From contig NZ_VYQF01000005.1 of the NCBI RefSeq assembly GCF_008710285.1, positions 124,001-188,000 of the forward strand: a stretch of DNA of 64,000 nucleotides. The letters run 5' to 3'. The stretch comes from Ginsengibacter hankyongi. GTDB taxonomy: Bacteria > Bacteroidota > Bacteroidia > Chitinophagales > Chitinophagaceae. The position numbers were made by a program, and so were the translations under genes. Of the stretch, positions 45,501 through 52,854 are shown piece after piece (position 1 is the stretch's first letter; each line of letters opens with the position of its first letter). Under the pieces are notes generated by a model. It was given only the letters and a program-made list of their open reading frames with translations. It searched no databases and had not been told where the DNA came from.

Positions 45501-46088
45501 ATCAGTGGAGGTTCCAATCGTGCTTCCTTTTATGGTGATACTTACTCCTGCTAAAGGATTGCCTCTATCGTCGGTAACCTTTCCGGTAACGATATTAGCT
45601 GTGGTAAAGCTAGTACTAATGCCATAAGGAATCTTATAATCATTTAACTTCGAATACGAAATCAATTTATTCGAATGCATTATCAAAATCTGGTCCTTCA
45701 CCTGCCTGTAAGTCAGGGCGGTATTTGCCAGTGCAATCTTTAGGAAGGTCTCAACAGTTAATTTGGTGACGGGTAAATTCAAATTACGAATGCTTTCAAC
45801 CTCATCTTTCCGATACATGAAATGATACCCCGTGACCGCTTCAATTTTCTGAAATGCCTGTACAAGGGTTTCATTTTTAAGCCCAAGTGTTACTTCAACT
45901 TCATTAATCGGCTGGCTTTTAAGTGGAGTCGCAAAAAGTAATTGGGCAGATGTAGTAATCAATATGGTAGCAGTTACTATTCCAATGCGCATAATGTCTT
46001 TGATGATTGATTTTTCGCGGAAAAATTTTTTCTTAACGTTTGATTTGAAAAAATTATGGAATTCTTCAGTTAATGATGAAAGATTCAT
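42552..46088 (-). CDS. SusC/RagA TonB-linked receptor with STN domain
   Basis: The ATG at 46088 (MNLSSLTEEF) gives 1178 aa; the frame opens at 46175, but the extra 29 residues are not signal-like. After the signal/leader region, an STN domain (about 65-135) receives a FecR-type interaction (LGLKNETLVQAFQKIEAVTG). A CarboxypepD_reg domain (GKVTDDRGNPLAGVSITIKG), then VVVTALGIKKSKRGL and the plug follow, then the long 22-strand barrel. STN domains mark transducing receptors that signal through FecR to an ECF sigma; the fecR and sigma genes are just upstream. Confidence 0.95.
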   Translation of the reverse strand: MNLSSLTEEFHNFFKSNVKKKFFREKSIIKDIMRIGIVTATILITTSAQLLFATPLKSQPINEVEVTLGLKNETLVQAFQKIEAVTGYHFMYRKDEVESIRNLNLPVTKLTVETFLKIALANTALTYRQVKDQILIMHSNKLISYSKLNDYKIPYGISTSFTTANIVTGKVTDDRGNPLAGVSITIKGSTIGTSTDKSGNYAIDAPENGTLIFSFIGFITQEIAVNNQTIINATLKEESRELNEVVVTALGIKKSKRGLVYSSAEVKGSEFTEARENNVASALTGKIAGVDATQIASGPGGSSRIVIRGVGAINGSANNQPLYVVNGSPIYNGNGGASASSTGFNYDTGDGISSINPDDIETITVLKSGAAAALYGSQAANGVILITTKSGRAQKGIGVDFNTNYVTGTPSSYPNYQYEYGSGNDGVKPATQAAALSAGRLSYGAKVDGSMVVQFDGVERPYSPVKVKDNVNNFYRPSTNFTNTIAFYGGSSALNFRLSMSDLDAKAQTPNSTFDRKTSNLSVSSHLGKNDFITIEGNAQYNYEKGHNRPNVGYAELNPSWATYLLGNTVDIRSLAPGYNDNGDEIQWNPVPAAPNPWFVVNRTGNDDIRNRFIGSGSVQVNFFPNLFVKGIISKDFLFSNRSNYTPIGTAFTPKGYYNSYEDQFDISNARATINYSTKFLKDFSVYAFVGVNRERHNSLSSSITGRDFIIPDFISYTNLGTLDVPNKSESHFGTNSLFGSADLDFKRIIYLSFTGRKDWFSTLNPGNNAIFYPSIGGSVILSDALRLPEAISFLKLRGSWAQVGNATVDPYAINQTYNLTPGGFNGLPVLNASNRLPNPGLRPLTVTTSEGGFEIQFFNNRLGIDATYYDRMTTNNILQPDISNASGYLAGNQNVGTLRNRGIELLLTGTPLITPNFRWNVSYNMAWNKNQILSLAPGLTTLTIGSGIAGGVNVISQVGLPYATLQAPVFLKNAKGIQVYNSVSGYEQSVRQNLGVANPPYIMGLTNEFRYKRLSLNILLDGKFGSVGYSNLWQYASRFGLTKETLPGRENGLQVTGVDQNGNSFSKLWDVTLLDTYYNNRGNNYAGSVNVFKTDFVKLRSLILSYNLPVNKMRLVKIQSASIALVARNLAILYSDKRVKEAGLDPEFGQTVSNTTGTSGTGEPRTRDIGLNLNIKF

Positions 46089-46295
46089 AAATTTGGTATG
46101 TTTTAAGTTAATAAGGAACTCGTTTCGAGTGTATTTAAAACAGTGCATAGTCCCGATTGCAGTCGGTACTGGCAATATTGCCTCTGAAATAATTTTCAGA
46201 GGTTTTTTTTAAGTTTCATTCTAGTTTTATTGACCAGGAATTACTTTTTTTAAAGTAAAGTCGTTTTGTCATATTTAAGGTTTTTAGTAAATTAA

Positions 46296-47285
46296 TTATT
46301 TTTTAAGATTAATATTGATGGTAGATTTTTCCATATCATTTGTATAGGCAAGGCCATTAAAAAGGCAAATGCTGTTTAATATCTCTTCAAGTGTTTCTTT
46401 TTTTGAAAACGTGGTGGTAAATCGCAATGATTCAATTTCAGGGTCATTGATTATTATTTTAACGTCATAGCGATCCTCGATTATTTTTGCAGCCTCAGAC
46501 ATGGTAAGATTATCGATGAGTAAATCTTCTTTTTTCCAATTCAAATAGGTTTCATTTTTAACCGTCTGGATTACAGACTTTACTTTGGATTTCGCATAAG
46601 TTATTTGTTGGTTGGGGGTAATTATCCCGATTAATTTACTTTTATTGTTGACACTAACTCTTCCCCTCTTTACGGTTACGGTAATATTATCTTCTCCCGG
46701 CAACGCTTTAATATTAAAAGCAGTTCCTAATACTTTAGTTTCTAACTCGCCCGTATGCACTATAAACGGCCTCGATTTATTATGCATAATGTCAAAAAAT
46801 GCCTGGCCTTCAAGATATACCTCCCTTTTATCCTTACCGTCGAAAGTTGATGGGTAATTTAACTTGCTTCCCTGGCTCAAAATAACCCTGCTACCGTCAG
46901 GAAGGAAAATGACGCGATTCTTTATATGTTCTATAGTTGCTACTTTTTCAGGTGCGCCCATATTTTTTTCAACAGAATGGTTGTTTAAAAAATATAAGCC
47001 TGAAATAAACACGAGTGTAGTAATCACGGCTGCAGCAAGTTTCACATACCTGTGGTTAATGAAACGTACATTCTTGCCCACCTGCCCTCCACTGTAAATA
47101 TTATTCCAGATGCCATTCCTTAAATTGTTTCTAATTGCAGTTCTTTCATCACGTCCTAAGTCATCCATTACGTCAGGCTCATTTTGAAACAAGTTGTAAT
47201 ATTTTTCTACAAATACCTGCTCCTCTTTTGTTGTTTTGCCTTTTTGGTATTTATGCAACAATTTTAAAAAATAATGTTTGTCCAT
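46296..47285 (-). CDS. FecR-type anti-sigma factor
   Basis: This 329-aa regulator has an N-terminal cytoplasmic domain (anti-sigma), one membrane span (about 81-100, VKLAAAVITTLVFISGLYFL), a FecR domain (GSRVILSQGSKLNYP, YLEGQAFFDI, HTGELETKVLGTAF) and a C-terminal DUF4974 domain that would touch the STN of SusC. It is between the sigma factor and susC on the minus strand. Confidence 0.92.
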   Translation of the reverse strand: MDKHYFLKLLHKYQKGKTTKEEQVFVEKYYNLFQNEPDVMDDLGRDERTAIRNNLRNGIWNNIYSGGQVGKNVRFINHRYVKLAAAVITTLVFISGLYFLNNHSVEKNMGAPEKVATIEHIKNRVIFLPDGSRVILSQGSKLNYPSTFDGKDKREVYLEGQAFFDIMHNKSRPFIVHTGELETKVLGTAFNIKALPGEDNITVTVKRGRVSVNNKSKLIGIITPNQQITYAKSKVKSVIQTVKNETYLNWKKEDLLIDNLTMSEAAKIIEDRYDVKIIINDPEIESLRFTTTFSKKETLEEILNSICLFNGLAYTNDMEKSTININLKK

Positions 47286-47684
47286 TTAAATATTTGAAAC
47301 TATATGCTTGTATGGATGACCTCAAAAGATAAGAAAGTCCTACTCTCAAGAAATATATTTTGAATAAAAGTTATGCGCATTCGTAAGGATGTTGCAAAAA
47401 AAACTTAAATGTTACGGTACCACTAGTTCTAAAGGAATTACCTTAAATAATAAAATAAAAATATTGCTACTTCATAGTTTTGTTTTAAAAAATGATGGGC
47501 TTGAACCTGGTTGTTGCAGAACATAAACCAGCATTAGCATGGTATATATAATCAGTAAATTAATTATTTAATATTTGTATCAAATAATCTTCGTTATAAA
47601 TCACGAACCTTATTGTTTAAAAAAAATAAGTTGGTAAAATTAATTTATAAGAATGGAGTTGCAGGTTTTAGAACAAAGATTGCC
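47286..47684 (-). other. 399-bp spacer between tatA and fecR
   Basis: No gene was seen. Its fecR-proximal end carries the first copy of a GGACTT-N14-GTCATC element (47315-47340). The rest is AT-rich with no clear repeat or hairpin. Confidence 0.5.
47315..47340 (-). promoter_or_regulatory. Candidate ECF-sigma promoter, copy 1
   Basis: On the minus strand it reads GGACTT, a 14-bp spacer and GTCATC, 30 bp before the fecR ATG. A second copy with the same spacing is at 48010-48035. The -35-like GGACTT and -10-like GTC resemble ECF sigma promoters. The downstream flank of both copies also matches (about 56 bp, imperfect). Inference from repetition and position only. Confidence 0.45.
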
Positions 47685-47894
47685 CTAACTTTTTTTTCCT
47701 TCACGCCCTTCATTTATCTCATTTTTTGCATGAGCTTTCGCATCATTAAATTCTCTGACTCCCTTACCAATACCCCTCATAAGATCAGGTATTTTTTTTC
47801 CTCCAAAAAATAACAGAATAACAATAAGAATAAAAATCCATTCTGTTCCGCCAGGCATGGATAAAAGTAAGACTGATTTTACAATGCTTAACAT
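47685..47894 (-). CDS. tatA: Sec-independent translocase subunit TatA/E
   Basis: TatA oligomers form the pore for folded twin-arginine substrates. The 69-aa protein has an N-terminal hydrophobic helix ([17 protein letters not shown]), the [19 protein letters not shown] amphipathic helix and an acidic-basic tail (NEGREGKKS), the whole TatA pattern. The ATG could be the MPGGTEW start 12 codons later. It lies between the ECF sigma and fecR genes, with no tatC nearby, so it is an orphan tatA tied to a gene cluster with five Tat-leader products or remnants. Confidence 0.93.
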   Translation of the reverse strand: MLSIVKSVLLLSMPGGTEWIFILIVILLFFGGKKIPDLMRGIGKGVREFNDAKAHAKNEINEGREGKKS

Positions 47895-48009
47895 TAGTTA
47901 TCTTTTAGCTAATTTGGATACTAAAAATTGCTGATCTTTATTTTTCCAAATTATTATTTAGGGTATTAAATTTCGTTCAAATTAATATCTGAGACTGTTT
48001 GCTTATAGA

Positions 48010-48035
48010 GATGACCCAAAAAAATAAAAAAGTCC
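48010..48035 (-). promoter_or_regulatory. Candidate ECF-sigma promoter, copy 2
   Basis: The minus-strand GGACTT-N14-GTCATC lies 29 bp after the sigma gene stop and about 115 bp before tatA. The same spacing and similar flanks as copy 1 suggest that tatA and fecR each have a promoter read by the upstream sigma factor. Inference. Confidence 0.45.
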
Positions 48036-48063
48036 CACTCCGGGTAAATATTTTTTGAAAAAA

Positions 48064-48657
48064 TTACGATGTGGTTATTAGGATTATTGCTATTGTGAGA
48101 ATTCGTAATAAAGAAACTCTTAAAGTTTCTATTGCTTTACCAAGTTGGTTTTGAACTGTTTTTCTAGTAATTCCCAATTTCATGGAAATAACTTTTGTAG
48201 ACAAATCTTCCTGGTAACGAAGACGAAAAATAATTTGCCTTTTGGGAGGCAAGGATTCCATGAGTTCTTCATAAGACTTGAAAAATTCTTTCCAAAGCAA
48301 ATTCGCATCAGCTTGGGAATTTTTTTCAGGAATATTTTCTAAAATATCAAAAAAGGGATGGAAGTGCTTTTGTTTGGAAAGTGATTTAATCACATTATTT
48401 CGGATTGCCACATGTAAATAAGCTGGAAAATTTTCAATCATATGCGTTTGCCTGTTCAACCATATTTTAGTAAATATTTCCTGCACGATATCTTTTGCGT
48501 CTTCACCATTTTTTAAGCGCTTATAGGCAGCCGAATAAGCCTTTTCCCAGTATTTTTCGAATAAGAGATTAAAAGCATGTGTACTTCCGTCTTTAACTTT
48601 TTCGAGCAATAAAGAATCATCAATCGTGAGTGGTTCAGGTTGTCTCATTGCAAGCAT
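48064..48657 (-). CDS. ECF RNA polymerase sigma factor, FecI-like
   Basis: A sigma-70 family ECF factor of 197 aa. Region 2 is residues about 27-70 (FNLLFEKYWEKAYSAAYKRL, DAKDIVQEIFTKIW), region 4 is about 130-182 (LPPKRQIIFRLRYQEDLSTK, ITRKTVQNQLGKAI). The C-terminus ends in an unusual hydrophobic run (VSLLRILTIAIILITTS). It would be held by FecR and freed by SusC signalling to switch on the island. The usual sigma-fecR-susC-susD order is interrupted by tatA. Confidence 0.92.
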   Translation of the reverse strand: MLAMRQPEPLTIDDSLLLEKVKDGSTHAFNLLFEKYWEKAYSAAYKRLKNGEDAKDIVQEIFTKIWLNRQTHMIENFPAYLHVAIRNNVIKSLSKQKHFHPFFDILENIPEKNSQADANLLWKEFFKSYEELMESLPPKRQIIFRLRYQEDLSTKVISMKLGITRKTVQNQLGKAIETLRVSLLRILTIAIILITTS

Positions 48658-48761
48658 TTATTAACGCAATGTAAAAAAAGTTTCGCTAAACATGCATTTA
48701 ATTTAAAATCCCTTTTGGAAAAGATGCCCGACTGGGCTTTGCCGATGTCAAAAAAATCATG

Positions 48762-49160
48762 TTATATTTCCATCAAAGAAGATTTGCTTAATACCTCCGA
48801 TTTAATACTGGCTTTTTCCGGGCGATGGGCAGGGCAGCTGTTTAACTTTCTGCTGATCCTTAACAGTAAGAATAACTGCCATTGTCAATATTAAACCGGA
48901 GAAAGCGCCAGCCGTCACCATGGCTCCCTCCGCGTGAACCATTTGTCCAATCTTTTCTCCAACCTTATCCTGCACTTCATTTAACATAAAAAATTCTTTA
49001 GCGCTATAATCTATCGCGTCCATTACCTCTTCGTTCATAAGAGAGGCTGTCATAGTGGTGTATGTTCCTGCGGCATTAATGAAAGCGCGATGCCAAGTTC
49101 TTCGAGAAGGTTCCTCCTGGGTTTTGATTTGGAAGGTTTGCGGGCCGTTGTTTCTATCGG
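48762..49160 (-). pseudogene. Truncated, frameshifted SelA-like gene
   Basis: The segment RRNLLEELGI (near 49100) is separated by a one-base deletion near 49085-49091 from the frame MTASLMNEEVMDAIDYSAKE that runs to a stop at 48802. A second shift then restores ASIKSEVLSKSS and stops at 48762. It aligns with copy 3 (same MTASLM, NEVQDKVGEKI, MVHAEGAMVTAGAFS), but the leader and all downstream parts, including the PLP lysine, are missing. It is a decayed fourth or fifth copy between the sigma and SMP-30 genes. Confidence 0.85.
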
Positions 49161-49244
49161 GATGGTGATGGAAATTAATATCAGTTCTTTATTAAAAGCG
49201 ATTATGCCTGACCGTTATAAACATTTTCAATAACGCGATTTCTT

Positions 49245-50180
49245 TTATTTTTTTCTTTGCATCCTCCATTCTCTGCCCGGCGTATCTACACGAAAAGTTT
49301 CAAGATTACCCATGTCCATTAATGTCACATAAACTCTACAACCATCCTCTCCCCCAAATGCCACATTCGTGGGGTTTTTCCCAAATAATTTTATTTCCTT
49401 TAATATATCTCCATTGGGGGAAACTTTTGCCACAACACCTTTTCCGATGCGGGCAATATATAAATTCCCTGCAGTATCGCAACGCATACCATCGCAACCA
49501 AAATCAGCGAATTCAAGTAATAAACTTTTATTGTTTAATTCGCCTTTAGGCGACAGATTATAAGACCAAACTTTTCGTCCTGCATTTACATATAGTTTTT
49601 TTTCATCAGGACTTACCTCTATTCCATTTGCAGGACCGTTTAGTGTATCTAATAAAGTGACACTTCCATGCCCGTCAATCCGCCAAATTCGGCCGGTGTT
49701 TAATTTAAAGTTTGGATCACTGGCATAAACACGGTTTTTGCTGTCAATGGCTATATCATTGGGCTGCGTCATCTTCGGTTCATGGGCAAAAACACTGATC
49801 TTTTTGGTTTTCATGTTAACCTTGAGCACATTGTGCTTTGTATAATCAGCAATCAACATATTACCATGGGTGTCAAACCTGATTCCATTTCCAACACTGC
49901 TATCCGGAAGATCAATAAATAATCCTGGATTTCCTGCGGTGTGTACAATTCCGATTGTACCCTCACGGGAAAAGTTTACCGCATAAACATTTCCGTGCTT
50001 GTCTACTGCAGGGCCTTCCACGCCATGAGTAAAACTGTTTGGGGGTGTAAATTCAGCTGATTTAAACAACGTATCTGACAAAACAAACTGCGCATTTGCA
50101 GACAGGCAAAATTGAACCTGGGATGAAAGTTGAATGACAGCCAACGCCAAAATATAAAACGCAATTCGTTTTTGTTTCAC
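49245..50180 (-). CDS. SMP-30/gluconolactonase-like secreted protein
   Basis: A six-bladed beta-propeller of the SMP-30/gluconolactonase/LRE family, which hydrolyses sugar lactones with a metal ion. Signal peptide residues 1-31 (ends ANAQ). Blades show GVEGPAVDKHGNVYAVNF, RFDTHGNMLIADYTKHNVL, MTQPNDIAIDSKNRVYASDP, and ANGIEVSPDEKKLYVNAG with the metal-ligand residues. It would open the lactone made by a PQQ sugar dehydrogenase. It is the first gene of the island in transcription order, 50 bp upstream of the broken SelA-like copy. Confidence 0.88.
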   Translation of the reverse strand: MKQKRIAFYILALAVIQLSSQVQFCLSANAQFVLSDTLFKSAEFTPPNSFTHGVEGPAVDKHGNVYAVNFSREGTIGIVHTAGNPGLFIDLPDSSVGNGIRFDTHGNMLIADYTKHNVLKVNMKTKKISVFAHEPKMTQPNDIAIDSKNRVYASDPNFKLNTGRIWRIDGHGSVTLLDTLNGPANGIEVSPDEKKLYVNAGRKVWSYNLSPKGELNNKSLLLEFADFGCDGMRCDTAGNLYIARIGKGVVAKVSPNGDILKEIKLFGKNPTNVAFGGEDGCRVYVTLMDMGNLETFRVDTPGREWRMQRKK

Positions 50181-50580
50181 ATAAATTTTTTTGAAAGATG
50201 TTTGAATATATCACCGGCTTCGTAATATGTTTTGGAACATAGTTAAACCAAATAATATTCAGACAACTAATAATAAAAAAAAAACTTTAGTTAGTTTTCA
50301 AAAGGGAGGGTAATAAGTACCTGTCAATTTCAAAAACTTTAATTCATCTTGTGTTAAGATTCTTTTGTTAAAAATAAGGAAAGCTTTTAGATAATTGAAC
50401 AATAAGGTTTGTATAACTAAAATTCTAAAATTAAAAGCATTGTTTATTATTTCAACGTTCCTTTAGAATGTTTGTAGCGAAGCACATTAATAGGTGAGTT
50501 TCACTTATTATGCAATGGAAATTATAAGCGGTGAAATGCTTTTTTAAATAATCTTATTTTTGCGGCCAAAATAAATATTC
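50181..50580. other. 400-bp divergent spacer
   Basis: No gene was seen between the island and the TlpA-like gene. It contains a poly-A run, a GGTGA-GTT-TCACT dyad near 50490 and the promoter at 50555-50562. It marks the right edge of the minus-strand island. Confidence 0.5.
50555..50562 (+). promoter_or_regulatory. -7 box of TlpA-like gene
   Basis: TATTTTTG is a perfect TAnnTTTG, 18 bp before the ATG at 50581. No convincing -33 TTTG was seen. Confidence 0.5.
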
Positions 50581-51681
50581 ATGAAAAAACTAGTATTCTT
50601 AATAGGTATTTTATTCCTGGGTTACATCTCCCACGCACAGGATTCTTCCTTTACAATTAATGGCCAGCTAGATAAAATAAAAAATGGAACGATCTTTTTA
50701 AATATTTATGAAACTGACAAGACCATTAAGGATTCCGCTCTAATCAGCGATGGCAATTTTAAATTTACAGGCTACGTAACGGCGCCTTATTTTGCAACGC
50801 TAACCATGCCGGTTAAACCCAATGATTATTATACGTTTTATATAGAACCTGTGTCCATGAATATTTCAGGCAGGGGAGACTCTCTTAAACTTCTAACCGT
50901 AAAAGGATCGCCAATAAATGATGACGATAAACTTTTGCAGGAAAGAATGAAATATGTAACCAAATGGGAAGATGTTAACAGCAAAGTTTTTGAAAAAGCC
51001 TATAAAGAAAAAAACAAGAGGGTGATGGACAGTCTTGATGAGGTTGATAATAATGTTTTAGCAGAAAAGAGGAAAGTAGTTACCGAGTTTGTGAAAGCAT
51101 ATCCTAATTCTATGCGTGCCGCAATGGCTATCTATGAAAATTATGCCTACTATGCTGAAGCTAGTGACGTTCAGCCTTTATATGATATGCTATTGCCTCA
51201 AATTAAAAACTCACCAAAAGGAATTGAGGTTAAAAAATTACTCGATACCTATAGTAATGTGGCTATCGGCAAAGAAGCCCTTGAAATTTCACAAAGCACA
51301 CCCGATGGTAAAACACTTAATTTATCTTCTTTGCATGGAAAATATGTATTAATTGATTTTTGGGCAAGCTGGTGTGGCCCTTGCAGACGGGCAAACCCGG
51401 GAATAGTTGATGCCTACAACCAGTATAAAGATAAAGGGTTTACTATTTATGGCGTTTCTTATGATACTAAAAAAGACCGGTGGGAAAAAGCCATTAAGGA
51501 TGATAAATTAAAATGGAACCAGGTTTCTGATTTGCAGGGCTGGAAGAACAGTACTTCCAATCAATATGGAATTAAGGCAATTCCCTCTAATCTCTTATTG
51601 GATAAAGACGGAAAAATTATTGCAAAAAATCTTTTCGGAAAACAATTAACTGATAAGCTTTCAGAATTAATGAAAGACTGA
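50581..51681 (+). CDS. TlpA-family thiol-disulfide oxidoreductase with DUF4369
   Basis: A Sec signal peptide (1-20, ends SHAQ), an N-terminal DUF4369 domain (about 24-120, TINGQLDKIKNGTIFLNIYE), a helical linker and a C-terminal TlpA/AhpC-like domain with CGPC in WASWCGPCRRANPG (Cys265, Cys268). It is a periplasmic or outer-face reductant for cytochrome or other envelope proteins. The architecture is typical for Bacteroidota. It stands alone. Confidence 0.92.
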   Translation: MKKLVFLIGILFLGYISHAQDSSFTINGQLDKIKNGTIFLNIYETDKTIKDSALISDGNFKFTGYVTAPYFATLTMPVKPNDYYTFYIEPVSMNISGRGDSLKLLTVKGSPINDDDKLLQERMKYVTKWEDVNSKVFEKAYKEKNKRVMDSLDEVDNNVLAEKRKVVTEFVKAYPNSMRAAMAIYENYAYYAEASDVQPLYDMLLPQIKNSPKGIEVKKLLDTYSNVAIGKEALEISQSTPDGKTLNLSSLHGKYVLIDFWASWCGPCRRANPGIVDAYNQYKDKGFTIYGVSYDTKKDRWEKAIKDDKLKWNQVSDLQGWKNSTSNQYGIKAIPSNLLLDKDGKIIAKNLFGKQLTDKLSELMKD

Positions 51682-51767
51682 TGATTGTATAAATTTCGAT
51701 TATTAAAAAAATGGCAATTGCGATTTTCACCTTTTCAATTCTCTCTTTTCAATTATCAATTATCAAT

Positions 51768-51775
51768 TATATTTG
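51768..51775 (+). promoter_or_regulatory. -7 box of pdhB promoter
   Basis: TATATTTG at 51768-51775 precedes the ATG by 19 bp and follows tandem AATTATC words (51,749-51,767), with a TTTTC near 51745-51750 as possible -33. Confidence 0.5.
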
Positions 51776-51794
51776 CAATCAATTTTTAAAATAG

Positions 51795-52778
51795 ATGAAA
51801 GAAATAGCATTTAGAGAAGCTTTACGTGAAGCAATGAGTGAAGAAATGAGACGTGATGAAAGCGTTTTTTTAATGGGTGAAGAAGTTGCTGAATACAATG
51901 GCGCTTATAAAGTGAGCCAGGGAATGTTGGAAGAGTTTGGCGAAAAAAGGGTGATTGATACGCCAATTACCGAACTTGGATTTACTGCAATAGCGGTTGG
52001 CGCTGCGCAAAACGGCCTCCGTCCTATTGTAGAATTCATGACCTGGAATTTTGCTACCCTCGCAATTGACCAAATTTTGAACACTGCTTCAAAAATGCTT
52101 GCCATGAGCGGCGGACAAGTAGGTTGTCCAATAGTATTTCGTGGCCCTAACGGAAGTGCAGGACAATTGGGAGCGCAGCATTCAACCGCTTTTGAATCAA
52201 TGTACGCGAATATTCCGGGCTTAAAAGTAATATCAGTAAGTAATCCTTACGATGCAAAAGGTTTATTAAAAAGCGCCATACGCGATAATGATCCTGTAGT
52301 TTTTATGGAAAGTGAAGTGATGTATGGAGAAAAAGGACAAATACCTGAGGAAGAATATTTAATCCCGATTGGTAAAGCAAAAATTGTGCGTGAAGGAACG
52401 GATGTTACTATAGTTTCTTTCAACAAAATGATGAAAGTTGCATTAGGCGCCGCTGTTGAACTTGAGAAAGAAAATATAAGCGCTGAAGTAATTGATTTAA
52501 GAACCATACGTCCTCTGGATTGGCAAACTATTCTTAAATCGGTTAAAAAGACGAACCGGCTGGTAATTGTGGAAGAGCAATGGCCGTTTGCTTCTGTATC
52601 TTCTGAAATAGCATACCGTATACAAAAAGAAGGATTTGATTATTTGGATGCTCCTGTAAGAAGAATTACTTCAGCAGATGCTCCAATGCATTATGCGCCA
52701 AACCTGGTAGCAATGTATTTACCAGATGTTCCCCGTACCGTTAAGTTGGTGAAGGAAGTTATGTACCTGAAAAAATAA
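51795..52778 (+). CDS. pdhB: Pyruvate dehydrogenase E1 beta subunit
   Basis: Together with E1 alpha (not in the window), this thiamine-diphosphate enzyme decarboxylates pyruvate for acetyl-CoA. The 327-aa protein has MGEEVAEYNGAYKVSQGM, VIDTPITELGFTAIAVGAA (with the TDP-contacting Glu), GPNGSAGQLGAQHS and ITSADAPMHYAPNL. No signal peptide. A branched-chain 2-oxoacid dehydrogenase E1 beta is a less likely alternative. Confidence 0.92.
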   Translation: MKEIAFREALREAMSEEMRRDESVFLMGEEVAEYNGAYKVSQGMLEEFGEKRVIDTPITELGFTAIAVGAAQNGLRPIVEFMTWNFATLAIDQILNTASKMLAMSGGQVGCPIVFRGPNGSAGQLGAQHSTAFESMYANIPGLKVISVSNPYDAKGLLKSAIRDNDPVVFMESEVMYGEKGQIPEEEYLIPIGKAKIVREGTDVTIVSFNKMMKVALGAAVELEKENISAEVIDLRTIRPLDWQTILKSVKKTNRLVIVEEQWPFASVSSEIAYRIQKEGFDYLDAPVRRITSADAPMHYAPNLVAMYLPDVPRTVKLVKEVMYLKK

Positions 52779-52854
52779 TCAGGTCAATTATTTGATCTTC
52801 GCTTTATATCTTTTAATGCCAGCCAGCTTCGGCATTGATTCTAAATAATAAATT

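Noticed and set aside
42552-46175. SusC start at 46175
   Set aside because: The first 29 residues do not look like a signal peptide; the ATG at 46088 is better.
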